Origin: Erpobdella octoculata
Taxonomy: Eukaryota; Annelida; Clitellata; Hirudinida; Erpobdellidae
Assembly: GCA_963978895.1 (NCBI GenBank)
Contig: OZ022238.1
Location: 13,075,447-13,139,446 of the forward strand
Direction: 5' to 3'
DNA: 64,000 nt
Each line of letters opens with the position of its first letter. Positions within the stretch are counted from its first letter, which is position 1. Below are positions 23,162 to 35,990 of the stretch, piece by piece. The notes beneath the pieces were generated by a model. It was not told the DNA's origin, made no database searches, and saw nothing but the letters and a program-made list of their open reading frames with translations. A program made the translations under genes and the position numbers.

Positions 23162-24704
23162 TTAAGCTTGTTTTATAAAAACGTTTTTTACTAAATTATA
23201 ACTAAATTCAAAAACTTCTACCACAGTCATGACAGTTATTCCCAACCAAAGACTGAGCATACCTCCTACAAGACTCACTATAACATCCCAGGAATACAAA
23301 GGTTTGTCGATCATTGAATATGGAAAATCATGCGCCATAATTATTTTAACCAGTATTAAAGATTCTTCAATTTGTTTCAATTCAGACATAGCGTGAGTTA
23401 GATTCTTATAAGTTCCACCGGATTCATTGTAAAGCATTTGGTTTAAAAATTGGTAGTATTCGTATCTAGCTTTAACGTCAGGATGATAGTTAGTGCAGTT
23501 TTCAATATATTTTTTGTAAATAGCCACCTGCAAATGTTTTGGTGGCCATGGTGTGGATACTAAGCTAAATGAGTACGAGGTTTCCTTACAGGACAACGGA
23601 CATTTCACTATACATTCTTCATCAGATGCATATACGTTTACTATGCATGTATACATTTTAAAAAATTGAAATTTTATTGTGCCTATATATTTTACCATAT
23701 CGGATAAGTTGTAGCAGAGTGGTGCTTGAATCAGACTTGCAGGAATTGAATACCAATGACCAACACAGGAGCAGCGACTGAAAGTTTCTTCTTGCATGCA
23801 AAACTCATAACATATATCTTTATTGTACGTGTCATTTTCAGTATTACTGATGTATTGTTGATTGGTGCAACCGTATGGATTATATGGCTTATCAGTCCTT
23901 TGAACGTTCAACTGAGTAACCGTTATTGCATTCTCGGTTCCAGCTGCAAGTGTGACACCTTTTTTAAAGTCAGGAATACTTCCAGCTGGATGAATTACTA
24001 AACGTACTCCGTTTGATGAAGGTGTTTGAACAAACGTATTATATGATAACTGGCTTTTGATAGGTGGTCCAATATTTAAAATCAAATTCATTCCTTTAAT
24101 ATATGTTGAATTTAATTCAATTAGTCTGCTTGTTCTAATTGTGGAACAAACGTAATATTCCACATTCCATTTTTTTTATAGAAGTGTTGTGACACTCAGC
24201 TATTGGATCCCACACTTTTGAATACACTATGCATTCTGTTATAAAATTGGGACAATCTTGAAATCGTTGAAAAGATTTTGGTAAACTTGCAACTATTTCT
24301 TCTTTATTGTTTAAAAATCTAAAAATATTTTCTAATATTTTCTTTTGTTCATCAGGCATTGTGTTTTCTGGAAATTCTAAATTCAGTAATTCAATGTTTT
24401 TATTATGTTCAGTGATAACTTTTTCTTCTGAGTAGCCGTTCAAAAACGGATTAAGATTACAAACAGTAACATCTGGAAAAATAATTTTTCCCTCAAGTTC
24501 TTCACCAAATTTGGTCGTAACTGGCCATTGGTAGAACTTAATAAATTGCACAGTTAGGAGTACTATAAGTAATGTACTACAAATTAGTATAGAAACAAAC
24601 CACATTCTTTTTAAAAAAGGATCTTTGGTTTTAATGAAATTTCTTATTCCACGAATTGATGTTGTTTCACAGAATCGTCTCATCTGTTCTTTCAACTGAT
24701 GCAT
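23162..24704 (-). CDS. DEG/ENaC-family cation channel subunit, gene 2, with one homopolymer frameshift
   Basis: Two overlapping frames together encode a whole channel. 24704-24135 gives the N-terminus (MHQLKE start, ETTSIRG, TM1, FPDVTVCNLNPF). 24163-23162 gives the rest of the ectodomain (YGC, Cys pairs, PWPP) and TM2 with GGMLSLWLGIT. They join at a run of eight A on the coding strand (24170-24177). With seven A the frame reads into the paralogue-conserved KWN-x-E-Y-Y-x-C-S-T-I and the total is exactly 513 codons, the same length as gene 3. No other lesion is visible. Either the assembly has one base too many or the gene is newly dead. A TATA-like TTTATAAATA lies about 50 bases upstream of the ATG. 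Function as for gene 1; partners unknown. Confidence 0.88.
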
Positions 24705-25149
24705 AACTTCAAGCGATAAAATAACAAAATATATCGCACGTTCTACTTGAAATTGATATTTATAAAAACTGTTTCTAACCGACTATAATCAAGTTCATAA
24801 TTATCAATATAGTAAACCGTTAAGTTTCAGAATTTGGTTCTCCAAAGTTTTATGTATATACCAGCTCATAATATAACGGCGCATTAACCTGAAAGCAGCA
24901 TGCATGAGTATTGAAAAAAAAAACAAATTGAAATAAAGTATTATAAATGATATTTTTGTTTAAACACATGGTAGTTTTTGCAGTTTTATATAATGTATTT
25001 CCCGAATGATGTCAGCAAAGAACGGCTGTTTGCACACTATTGATGTGTCATTTTGCATGCCAGTTGGGGGTGTCGTTATTTATAGAACAGTCTGAAAACC
25101 TACAGTAGGGTAGTCAACTATCTTACAGAATTTTAGAATTTACTAGAAT

Positions 25150-25558
25150 TGCCTGGACTACCACCTCACAGTTTGCTTTTAAAAATGGGCTCAGTTTTTA
25201 TAATGTTGCTTAACAATAATCAACTTCGACTGTGCAATAGAACGAGACTGTCTGTAAAAAAGCTAATGAATAATGTGATTGATGTAAATACAAAGAAGAG
25301 GATGTTTTGATCCCACGTATGCCGATGACTCCAACTGAGTTGACCTTCAATTTTAAAAGGTTACAATTTCCTGTGCATCTGGCATTTCCGATGACCATAA
25401 ATAAATCAAAAAGCCAGTCTTTGGAAGTTTGCGGAATTAACTTGGAGTTTCTATGTTTTGCACATGGACTATTATATGTTGCATGTCGGAAAACCATCAT
25501 CGTTGTGCATTTATGCACCGCGAAACAAAACGTAGCTTATCAGAAAGCTTTACATTGA
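25150..25558 (+). pseudogene. Helitron Pif1-type helicase C-terminal fragment
   Basis: Two frames joined by a frameshift near 25305. The first reads LPGLPPHSLLLKMG then NNNQLRLCNRTRLSVKKLMNN. The second (25307-25558) reads IPRMPMTP, LKRLQFPVHLAFPMTINKS and FAHGLLYVACRK. These match the end of Pif1-like helicases of Helitrons: N-x-x-x-LCNGTRL, FP-x-x-x-AFAMTINKSQGQ (motif V) and HGQLYVA-x-SR (motif VI), with the key Gln-Gly replaced by Lys-Ser. Same strand as the Helitron-like terminus 300 bases downstream at 25861. Confidence 0.8.
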
Positions 25559-25779
25559 TTAACTGCATTTATCATTCATGTAAATAAAAGATATTGAATT
25601 AATTTTAATTAAATTTCCATTTAATAAACAAACAAAAGCTTCTGATTTATTCGTGTATGCATCAGATGGAAAATCAAAAATATGGTGCATCCACAATCCC
25701 TCGAATAATAAGTTTTCAAATCGTTTTTTGGCCAAAAATGTAAAAACAATCAAGGCAAAGCTGGTTATTCCAAGCTAGC

Positions 25780-26012
<233 letters not shown>

Positions 26013-26739
26013 TAGCGGGGTTACCCGGCGTTGCCCGGGGTTTTTAGAGGTTTTTCTAATGTTTGTCCCTCTCACTCCCGTTTCCTTCTCCACTTTCCCG
26101 TTTTCGTCGCGTTCCCGGTCGCTTTTCCGCTCTCGGTCGTTTTCCAGCTCCCGGTCGCTTTCCCGCTCAGAAGTTTTGTTATCGATTTTCTCTCTTGCTC
26201 GCGTTTCCTTCCAAGCTTGCTCTCCCGATTCCAGTCGCTTTCCGCGTTCCGGTCGCTTTCCGCGTTCCCGGTCGCTTTCCCGTTCCCGGTCGCTTTCCCG
26301 TTCCCGCTCACGCTTGCTCTCCCGTTCCCGGTCATGCTTGCTCTCCCATTCCCGGTCACGGTTGCTCTCCCGTTCCCGTCCCCGTCCCCATTCACGCTCA
26401 TTTTCTCTTTTCCATTCTTTCATAACTTCTGTTAGCCTATAAAACGTAAAATAGATTTGCTAAGACTATATATATATATATATATGAATGTTTGTGGGTG
26501 TAAACGTAGAGGAATATGCTTTCTAGCGATTCGTAACGTTAAAGTCGAAGTTATTTTATAACACAATATTTCTCGAATTTATTTTAACTTTATTATTCTT
26601 CCTTGAATATAATCCTTTTCTTGACTCTAAACTGAATTATATCACTTTGCAGAAGTTAGCCCGGTTCTGACAAATCTTTTGATAATTCCAATTTCTCTCC
26701 CAGAACACTTCATTTTCTTATTGAAGACCACAAAAAGGA

Positions 26740-26756
26740 AAAGAACCAATACCAAT

Positions 26757-26802
<46 letters not shown>

Positions 26803-26850
26803 TATATACACATATATATATACATATACATACATCCATCCATGTATATA
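26740..26850. repeat. TA/CATA-rich microsatellite in the solo LTR
   Basis: Compound (TA)n with CA/TACA interruptions. Equivalent tracts occur in the other two LTR copies at 27200-27311 and 29708-29912. Confidence 0.85.
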
Positions 26851-26865
26851 TACACTCAAACACAC

Positions 26866-27417
26866 TGTAAACGTTGAGGAATATGCTTTCTAGCGATTCG
26901 TAACGTTTAAGTCGAAGTTATTTTTAACACAATATTTCTCGAATTTATTTTAACTTAATTATTCTTCCTTGAATATAATCTTTTAACCGGACTCAAATAA
27001 AACTGAATTTTCTCACTTTGTAGAATTTCGCACGGTTCTAACAAATCTTTTGTTAATTCCAATTTCTCTCTGCAGCACGTCTCTTTAAACTTTTATTTTC
27101 TTCTCGAACACTCAACTTTAAAACACACTGTCTAACTTCTCAAAACTCATCCACAAAATAATATTTACATTCTTACCAATCAAAATCAGGAAAAAGATAT
27201 ATATATATATATAATTTCTAGATAAAAAAAATAGTACACACGCACACACGTACACACATACATATATATAAAAACATATATATATATATACATATATATA
27301 CATATATATATGACTTATTGTTACGAAATATCCAATCATAATAAAATGCACACATAATAAAATAAAATAAACAAATACTATGAAAAATACGTAAGATGAA
27401 TTATCTTCATCTTACAT
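26866..27417 (-). repeat. 3' LTR of the gag-protease element
   Basis: 552 bp, TG...CA. It lies downstream of the gag-protease frame on the minus strand, next to the polypurine tract at about 27418-27430. Confidence 0.88.
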
Positions 27418-27445
27418 ATCCCCCCTCTTCGAAAAAAGAAACGCG

Positions 27446-29276
27446 TCAGTGTTTCTTGATTACATCGTCACTCTCTTTACAACTAAGAAAGTCAGCACCG
27501 ATGTTCTCCTTGCCTTTGAAATAGTTTCCTTTCAACTTATTCTCAATTTCTATCTCTCTGCGTGCTGTGTCAACAGGGCGGGCATCTCCGAAGATTGCCG
27601 AATTCAACTTTCCAACTTTCCCCACCCCTCCATGTTGGCCTCTAGGCAGAAGATTGAGCCTTGGTCTTTCTTTTGGCGGATTCAAAGCTTGAACTTTTGC
27701 CTCAACTTTATTTCCTACCTTTGAAATGGCAGACGTGTTTCTTTCCTTGTTTTTATACAGCTCCGAGTTAGCCGACGATTTTCCAAAATTTACCTGATCA
27801 TTCCTCTGAGTGCTGTCGTAGTTGGAAACGGATTTCTGTGGTTTCCGACCAAAGCGTTTTCCTGCCGCCATTGCATCAAAACCTCTTACCCCTTCAACGT
27901 TTCCCAGCACGAGATCGCAAAGTAGGTTTTTCATGCAGACCACCTCTCTTGTTCCTCTGAACCAGTCTGTTTTGATTTTTACCACTGCTGTTGGAGCTAC
28001 CCGAACTGTGCCGTCGATCAAAACACAGGGTCTTGTTCTTCCGGTCATCTGACGCGGGTGCACTAATGATTCCTTTACTATTATGGAAGTACAGCCAGTG
28101 TCCCTCAAAACTTTTACCGGTTTTCCGTTCACAAACCCTCTGGTTAAATTAAATTTTTCCCCTGAGTGCAAACAACCATCCGCAATGACAGGAAAAATGC
28201 ATCCACACTTCAATTCCACCTCATCCATCTTTCCTTCCATCACCATGGCAGCGCATGCATTCACAACGCCGGAATCCTTGCATGGTGCTGACGTAGTCGT
28301 CTCTTTCCGTGTTTGGCAAAATACAGGATTACTAGGACTACTCTGCCGACACTCTTTTGCCATGTGCCCCGTTTGATGACAGTTGTAGCAGCGAGGTCCA
28401 ACCATTTTGGCGTCACTGACCGACTGACCCCGGTTCCAACCCATCCTGCTATTGCTGTCCAATTTTGCCAACCTCTTCTCTGGGTGGGCTTGGCTGTATT
28501 TGTTTACCCAAAGGCACAGCTCATTGACATCTTTGTTCTCTTTCTCCAACAAGTACTTGACCATTCCCGCCGGGCACTTTCCGAAAAACTGCTCTTTCAG
28601 AAACAAAAACAACAGATTTTGTTTGCCCGCGAGATCTACCCAGCGCCTGAGGTGGCTATCTAGCCGCACTAGATAATGTTCCCAGGTCTCCTCCGTTTCA
28701 GGCATTGACTCTCGAAACATTATGCGATAGTCTTCCGCTGACTTCCCAAAACGACGAAGGAGTGCCTCCTTTGCTGTCCTGTAGTCCTGCATCTGACTAT
28801 CGCTAAGTTGGCCAAACACTTCCAAAGTCTTCGCACTAAGCAACGACCCTAGAAGCATTCCCCAATCCTTCTGAGGGTGACCATTGGCTTTTGCCAATGA
28901 CTCAAATCTCAGCAAAAATGCGTCGATGTCATCACCTTCAGAAAACTTTGGATAAGGAATCTTAGACGGTTTTGGCTCTATTTTTTTTTTGGCCCTCCAA
29001 TTCCAACTTTTTTAGTTCTAACTCGTGCTGCCTCTGTCTCTCCCGCTCTTCATGTTCCCGTTCCCGTTCTCGCTCTTCCCGTTCTTGCTGAGCCTTTTTT
29101 TCTCGCTCTTCCCGTTCTTGTTTTTTTTCTCGCTCTTCCCGTTCTTGTTTTTTTTCTTCACGTTCTTCTAATCTCCTAACTCTTTCTTCATCCTTTAACT
29201 CTTTGACATAATTCCTTAAATCTTCTCCGGAATAGCCTAGGGCCTGTCCCATCGCAATGAATTTCTCGTCAGACAT
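27446..29276 (-). CDS. Gag-protease polyprotein of the LTR element, one homopolymer frameshift
   Basis: 29276-28962 encodes the N-terminus: MSDEKF start, then a highly charged Glu/Arg coiled coil (about residues 30-95). 28978-27446 continues in another frame with a gag core (DYRTAKEALLRRFG, capsid/SCAN-like), a CCHC zinc knuckle CYNCHQTGHMAKEC (about 296-309) and a retropepsin active site VLRDTGCTS (Asp about 392). The frames join at ten A on the coding strand (28981-28990); nine A would give exactly 609 codons. The extreme C-terminus reads KGKENIGADFLS, the ENxxAD-LSR-like motif that in gypsy-type pol lies after RNase H, so pol was deleted internally. Such products could package the element only with enzymes from a helper. 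Confidence 0.85.
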
Positions 29277-29375
29277 CTTTCACAAAAGAAAAAAAAAATT
29301 CGGTCACTTGTGATCAAACAACTTCAGAAAAATATATTTACGTATGAAAATGCGTAAATACGTCGAGGTCACCAA

Positions 29376-29704
29376 TGTAAACGTGGAGGAATATGCTTTC
29401 TAGCGATTCGTAACGTTTAAGTCGAAGTTATTTTTAACACAATATTTCTCGAATTTATTTTAACTTAATTATTCTTCCTTGAATATAATCTTTTAACCGG
29501 ACTCAAATAAAAATGAATTTTCTCACTTTGTAGAATTTCGCACGGTTCTAACAAATCTTTTGTTAATTCCAATTTCTCTCTGCAGCACGTCTCTTTAAAC
29601 TTTTATTTTCTTCTCGAACACTCAACTTTAAAACACACTGTCTAACTTCTCAAAACTCATCCACAAAATAATATTTACATTCTTACCAATCAAAATCAGG
29701 AAAA

Positions 29705-29795
<91 letters not shown>

Positions 29796-29853
29796 CTAGA
29801 TAAAAAAAATAGTACACACGCACACACGTACACACATACATATATATAAAAAC

Positions 29854-29890
<37 letters not shown>

Positions 29891-30016
29891 CATATATATA
29901 CATATATATATGACTTATTGTTACGAAATATCCAATCCTAATAAAATGCACACATAATAAAATAAAATAAACAAATACTATGAAAAATACGTAAGATGAA
30001 TTATCTTCATCTTACA
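29376..30016 (-). repeat. 5' LTR of the gag-protease element
   Basis: 641 bp. Same sequence as the other LTR with about two visible substitutions, but longer because of a ~80-bp TA expansion at 29708-29790. Confidence 0.88.
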
Positions 30017-30514
30017 CACACATATACATATATATACATTAATGATACAAAAATTAAACGCACACACAATGTCACAGGAGCACAAATATACATATATACA
30101 TACATATACATATATATATACATATATATACACACATATACACACATATACACACAGATACATTCATACATAAATGACTATTGTTTCAACACAACCAAAA
30201 TATGCACACATAATAAAATAAAATAAACAACTATTATGAAAATACGTAAGATGAATCATCTTCATCTCACAGTGGGTTAGTTTGTCTAATATAGAAACGG
30301 GAAAGCGACCCGGAACGGACAGCGAGTGGGAGCGGGAATGCGACACGGAACGGACAGCGAGCGGGAGCGGGAATGCGACCGGCAGCGGGAAAACGACCGA
30401 AAACGGGAAAGCGAACAGGAGTGGGAAAGCAGGTGGGAAAGAAAACGGGAGAGAAAGAGACAAACATTAGAAAAACCTCTAAAAAACCCGGGCAACGCCG
30501 GGTATCTCCGCTAG

Positions 30515-30840
30515 TACATACATAAACACAGACACAGACACACATACATGCACATACACATACATACATACACACATACATACGCACATACATATATATA
30601 TATAGTTCCCGCTCGCTCACCCACTCCGCTCCGCTCATTTTGTGACGGATTTCAAAATTTTTTTCTCTATATTTGATTCCCCTTGACTCTCAAGATTGTG
30701 TGAAAATTTCATTACGATCGGATGAATGGTGTAGCAATGCATAAACGCCATTAACATATATACATATATACATATATACATACAAACATTCATTTATATA
30801 TATATATAGATATATATAATATATATATATATAACTTTTC
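30515..30840. repeat. CATA microsatellite and a truncated Helitron-like segment
   Basis: 30515-30600 is CA/CATA-rich. 30605-30760 is the reverse complement of the 5' body of the Helitron-like family (GTGTAGCAATGCATAAA and ATTACGATCGGATGAATGG). Both recur at 56564-56870 in the same order. Confidence 0.75.
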
Positions 30841-31320
30841 TACACCATTTATCCGATAGTAATAAAATTTTCACACAACCTTGAGAGTCAATAGAATAAG
30901 GTTTTTGTAAAAAAAATTGAAATCGGTCACAAAATGAGCGGAGCCGGAGAGCCAGCAGAAACGGGAGCTGGAGAATGAGCGGAAAGGGGAACAGGAAAGC
31001 AAGCGGGAACAGAAAAGCAACTGAGAGCTAAAGAGCGAGCGGGAAAGAGAAAGTGACCGGGAAAGGGAAAGCGATCGGAAACGCAAAGCGACTGGGAACG
31101 GGAATGCGACTTGGAGAGGAAAAGCGAACGGGAGCGTAAAAGCGACCGAGAGCGGGATAGCGGCCAGGAGCGGGATAGCGACCGAGAGCGGAAAAACGAC
31201 CGGGAGCGGGAAAGCGACCGGGAACAGAAGACAAGCAAGATCGGGAATGCAACCGCGAGCGTGAAAGCAAGCGGGGAAGGAAACGGGAGCGAGAGAGAAA
31301 AACGATAATTGAAAATTTTA
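30840..31320 (+). mobile_element. Helitron-like repeat, 3' end missing
   Basis: Starts with CTACACCATTTATCCGAT and CACACAACCTTGAGAGTC, continues with GGTCACAAAATGAGCGGAG, then ~350 bases of GGGAGCGGGAAAGCGACC-type units. It ends without the hairpin and CTAG. The same plan is complete at 60475-60783. Confidence 0.55.
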
Positions 31321-31474
31321 ACACAATAAAAAATGTCATTAAATTTGTTGATATATGAAAACATATTCTTATGGTTATCAAATGTCATTTTGTTTTTGTT
31401 GACTATTTTTTATAAAATGTATCCAAAGTACATCGTAATTTTAAGACATGCGTCCTTGGGGCGGGCAAAACCAT

Positions 31475-32224
31475 TATGTATGTATGTTAGCAATTACACA
31501 TAACTCGGCGACCGCAGGGGTCAGCAATCAGCAGTTGATAAAAGTTAGTGAGCGCAGGCGTGTAATAAAAGTTATTACGCAAGTGTAAAATGACAGTCTC
31601 AAAGATAACAAAAAGGTAATACTGCGATTCTAGGACTGTTCATTAAAGGACGATTCATCAAAGGACTGTTCATCAAGGACTATTCATCAAGGGACTATTC
31701 ATCAAAGGACTATCCATCAAAGGACTATTCATCAAGAGGACGGTTCATCATAAGGACTGTTCATCTAATGTCTATTCATCCAGCGGACTATTCATCAAAA
31801 AAAGTTAATAAAATTTTTTAAGATGTTATTTTCAACCAAAATATGTTACCAAATCGTGGAGTAATTTATATCAATTTTATAGTGCTGCTTGTATCCAAAT
31901 GATTTATACTTTATAAAAGAACTAGCGGGGTAACCGGCGTTGCCCGGGGTTTTTAGAGGTTTTTCGATCGTTTTTCTCGCTTGCTCTCACGCTCTCGCTC
32001 GCTCTCTTTTCCCGCTTGTCTCCCGTTCCCGGTTGCCTTACCGCTCCCGATCGCTTTCCCGCTCCCGGTCACAGCACCAGCAAAACTAAATTTGGCGGTT
32101 TTCGTAAACCGTATATGTACACATTCACCAAAGGCAACAAACACATCAAAGCATCATGCATGCCCGCTATGTCAAATCTGGCATCGTTCGTTTAACCCCG
32201 TCATTTTTGACGGGCTAACTCTAG
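31475..32224 (+). mobile_element. Second Helitron-like family, with a nested copy of the first
   Basis: Begins ATGTATGTATGTTAGCAATT and shares AACTCGGCGACCGCAG and AATAAAAGTTATTACGCAA with 59755-59845. It ends with the perfect 7-bp hairpin CCCGTCA-TTTT-TGACGGG (32197-32214), CTAACT and CTAG at 32221-32224, followed by T. Nested inside, 31922-32090 is a minus-oriented copy of the first family (CTAGCGGGG, then the GC hairpin). Confidence 0.5.
31630..31800 (+). repeat. ~17-bp tandem array
   Basis: About ten diverged units of the form GGACTATTCATCAAA. No function visible. Confidence 0.9.
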
Positions 32225-32239
32225 TTTAATATATGTTAC

Positions 32240-32515
32240 ACTGAAGACAAGGTTCAGCGTTTTAATATTTTAAAACGTTTTATTCAAAAGTAGTATGCAA
32301 CTGCTACACATTAAAAACACTAATTCTTTACACTTTTTTATGGTTATTGATCCTTCTATCAATAAAAAGCACTAGCTTGTAAATGTCCCCCCATTACAGA
32401 TCTTGATGCATATGTCGAGAAATTCTAGGAAACCACGGCCACGTACTCGGAAGACTACTATAACATGCTCTCAACCCAATTATCTATGACAATGAAACAA
32501 ACAACAACAGCAGCG
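32240..32515. other. Gene-free spacer
   Basis: Nothing recognised between the Helitron-like end at 32224 and the SINE. Confidence 0.4.
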
Positions 32516-32519
32516 AGGG

Positions 32520-33021
<502 letters not shown>

Positions 33022-33038
33022 TTCTGTTTCAATTATTT

Positions 33039-33760
33039 TCAATTGTCTAAAAAAGCTAATTCTATCCTCCTACTGGAAGAAGGTTCCCACTTCTGCATAA
33101 ATCTCTCTAGATCAACTGAAATATCTTGATGCACATACGCAAGTGCTAGTCTGTTCAGCCTATCTTCGGTCATTGTTGTTCTGGCGAATGTTTTAAGTCG
33201 TTTTAAAGCACTAAACGACAGTTCACAACAACATGGTCGAACTGGCAACGTCAGCAGCAGTTTAAAATAGTCGATATATTAGGATAGAAAGAAGATATGC
33301 AAGTGTCCAATGCTTCTTTTATTGTCGCAACCTTAATATTGTTCTGTTTTTGCTTTTCTTTCCAATGCAAAACTTCTTGGTGAAATGATGCAGAATTTGG
33401 CATATCTGAAAAAAAAAAACTCGTTCTGAATACTCCCTTCTTCTTGAGTGCCAATATTGTCCGGTTTTTTTGAAGAAGATAAACAGCCAAAAGAGCTTTT
33501 TGAAATTTTTTTGGAAAACGCTCTTTCATGTGAGTTATAGTTTCATCCAAGAATGGAAAATAGACATTAATCCTAAAATATTCTTCGTCACTCTGAGCAT
33601 TGTCACCTGCGTTAGATCTATTTTTGGAAAGTTTAGCCGTTCTTGGTTTGGATGGTTGAAAGAGTTTTCCAAAAGTTTTTTCTTCAATATTTACTGCTCT
33701 GACAAGAACTCGGCCCATTTTTCATTACAACGTTCTTTCTCAAGGACAGATTATAACGTT
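33039..33760 (-). pseudogene. hAT transposase C-terminal half
   Basis: 33718-33251 encodes a helical stretch with YFRINVYFPFLDETITHMKERF, the region before the dimerisation domain in P52rIPK/ZMYM-like hAT proteins. 33257-33039, in another frame, has KLLLTLPV, CELSFSALKRLKTFARTTM, EDRLNRLALAYVHQDI, the dimerisation domain. A frameshift near 33265 and the missing N-terminus mark a relic. Confidence 0.8.
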
Positions 33761-33764
33761 TGGG

Positions 33765-34920
33765 CTTCTTCTTAAGCATAGACAAGATCGCAATCTTCGG
33801 CTTGCAAACTTACAGATAAAGGTCGAATGAGTCCCAAATGTTTCCAATAATCACAGCAGCAATGATTCAACCAAAATTTTCTAGACGCAATAAAAGTTTA
33901 AAAATTTAAAAATAAAATTAAATAAATTATAAAAAATATTTTTTTTAACTTCAAGAGCAGGCATTTGCCTCCTCTTGCCTACATGTAGCTACGGGCCTGC
34001 AAACAGCTATATACAAAAAACGGCAACTTTATAAATAATTGAATAAATAAATAAATAAAGTGTTTTATGTATATAATTAGCATCCTCATTTTTTTTGATT
34101 GTTCGAATAATAAAATAAAAAAATAGTAGCATTATAAACCACTGCAATCTACACAAAAACCTGCAGCAACACCGTTCCTTTCCACTGAACACTCAGATTT
34201 AGTGTTACAACCTTCACCGTTATAATCGCTATCAAGACGTTCTAATAGCGACACAACACATCGTGACTTGGAATAAATCTCCAAAACAAGTCATATACAG
34301 CAAATTTTTACCGAGTGTAAACTTCAAACGTACCTTAGGATGAAGCGGAACTCAAATGGCCCGGGCCCTGGACCACCCAGTAAAGAAGCCTCTCACCAGA
34401 ACTTTTGAAAAAGCCCCAAAAGACTTTGATCCGTTTTCAAAACGAGCAGTCAATGAAAAAACTACTAACCAGCCAAACTGTGCATTTTTTCTTCAATGAA
34501 TAAATATGGTTATACATATTACTGCCCGACTGCAAGACACTTTGTTTCACCTCGGCCAACGCAATACTCGATATTTGCTTCTCTAGATATTATAATGAGG
34601 TATTTAAATAGCATTTCCCTCATTTGTTATATTGAAAATTTTTACTTCAAGCGACATAAAGAGAAGCGAGACAGCTTACAGGTCGATCTTATATGCTTAT
34701 CTATTTAAATTTAATTTTGTGCCATCTCGCAGTTCTATCGGTCTGAATTGTCTAGTTAATACGTTGAAAAGATGCCAAGTTTTATATTTGAACATGAAAC
34801 CAAGTAAGTATTAAAATTTAATTGTTTGTAGTCTACTTTTTATTCCTAAAACTTATTTTTTAAACGACAAAAAAATTATTTTAAAATTAGTTTTTCTTAA
34901 TAGTATACAGTTTTTACACT
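33765..34920. other. Spacer with possible hAT debris
   Basis: No supported gene. Stretches near 34150-34480 may be older transposase sequence but show no motif I can name. Confidence 0.35.
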
Positions 34921-34939
34921 AGTTTTTAAATCCTTTATA

Positions 34940-35690
34940 TTATTTTCGATTATCTGTCTTCCTGTCGGTCACAAACTTTGAGTCTCAAAATTAACTCACT
35001 TCCCGTTATCCGATTGAGCTGAAATTTTGCACATTGACTTGGGCTGCGAGACAATTGAATCTATCAAAATTTCAGTTTGATCGGATATTGTATAATTAAG
35101 TTTTTCAAAAAATTCAAAAATTCAAAAATTTTTTTAAAAATTCAAATAAAATAAAAATCTAGGATCGTATATAAAGGATTTATAATAAAAATTTTGTTTT
35201 TATGGGTTAGTTTTTTTTCAAACTTTAATAGCAACCAGCACTTGACGCACGCTTCGCGTGTGAAGCGGGTGAGTTTTTTTATATTGATAGTCTAGGTAAT
35301 CGCATTCGAATCACACTCTAACCTCAAAAACCACATGACCGGAGTTTTCTCGGCAGATAATTTTACACTTGAACATGTTTTGGACTGTCCTATTCATTGA
35401 ATGGCTGAGAATGATGAAAACCACCAACGAAAAAACAATATTAAGTAGCTGATATTGATGAAAACCGCCTACAAATAAAACACTAAATCGGATTTTTCTA
35501 CTTCGGTGAGAAAAGAACTTTTATAAAATCCTAAAAAAATCACATTAAAATTGGGTAATCGGGAAACATGCATACATACATCAATGCGCTTTTATAGTAT
35601 GAATTGAGGCAGGCTTCACGCGCGAAGCGTCTGAGTTTTATCATTAGTCTAGGCAATCTAAGTAATCTTCGCTCGCGAAGCGTGTGAGTT
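34940..35690. repeat. Dispersed repeat debris with short GC hairpins
   Basis: 34980-35095 has the CCCGTTATCCGATTGAGCTG and AAATTTTGCACATTGAC type of text common in invertebrate repeats. CGCTTCGCGTGTGAAGCG (near 35250) and CTTCGCTCGCGAAGCGTG (near 35665) are short hairpins in repeated context (GAGTTTT follows each). Confidence 0.5.
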
Positions 35691-35990
35691 TTTTCAGCCA
35701 TTCGCAGATGATTTCGTACTTGAGCACGTATTGCACTGGTTTTCTTTATGAATGGCTGTTATTGGAAAAAACCGCCTACGAAAAAAAACAAAACTTTAAT
35801 GGCTGTTATTGAAAAAAATGCCAAAAATAAAAACAACATTCAAAGACTGATACTGGAAAACCGCCTTTTAAAAAAACAACCTTTCATGGCTGATATTGGA
35901 AAACCCGTCTTAAAAAAAACCTTCTTTAATGGCTGATATTGAAAAACCGCCAACGAAAAAACCCAAAGTTTTCAATGGCTAATATCGGTT
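35390..35990 (+). repeat. ~48-bp diverged tandem array
   Basis: At least six loose copies of ATGGCTGATATTGGAAAACC followed by GCCTACGAAAAAA. It overlaps the hairpin-bearing repeat and has no coding meaning. Confidence 0.75.

Larger units (their letters stand above)
26866..30016 (-). mobile_element. LTR retrotransposon encoding only gag and protease
   Basis: Two LTRs (26866-27417 and 29376-30016) begin TG and end CA and are nearly identical apart from TA-repeat length, so the insertion is young. A CACAC duplication (26861-26865 and 30017-30021) flanks it, though this lies in CA-rich sequence. On the minus strand the 5' LTR is followed by TTGGTGACCTCGACG, a likely primer-binding site, and GAAGAGGGGGATA precedes the 3' LTR, a good polypurine tract. 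The interior has room only for gag-protease; reverse transcriptase and integrase are missing. Confidence 0.9.
26499..30271. mobile_element. Solo LTR, itself split by a full-length relative
   Basis: 26499-26865 plus 30017-30271 form one LTR (TGTAAACG at the start, CATCTCACA at the end). It is flanked by GTGGG at 26494-26498 and 30272-30276. The matching region at 56326-56340 reads TTTGTGGGTTAG with no LTR, the empty site. The LTR retrotransposon at 26866-30016 is inserted inside it. Confidence 0.85.

Noticed and set aside
24135..24163. Two separate overlapping channel genes at 23.2-24.7 kb
   Set aside because: The halves align end to end with one paralogue and differ by one base in an A run, so it is one frameshifted gene. 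An intron was also rejected, since no bases need to be removed except one.
26866..30016. Endogenous retrovirus
   Set aside because: No envelope or pol is present; gag with one knuckle, protease only and 5-bp duplication fit a deleted LTR retrotransposon.
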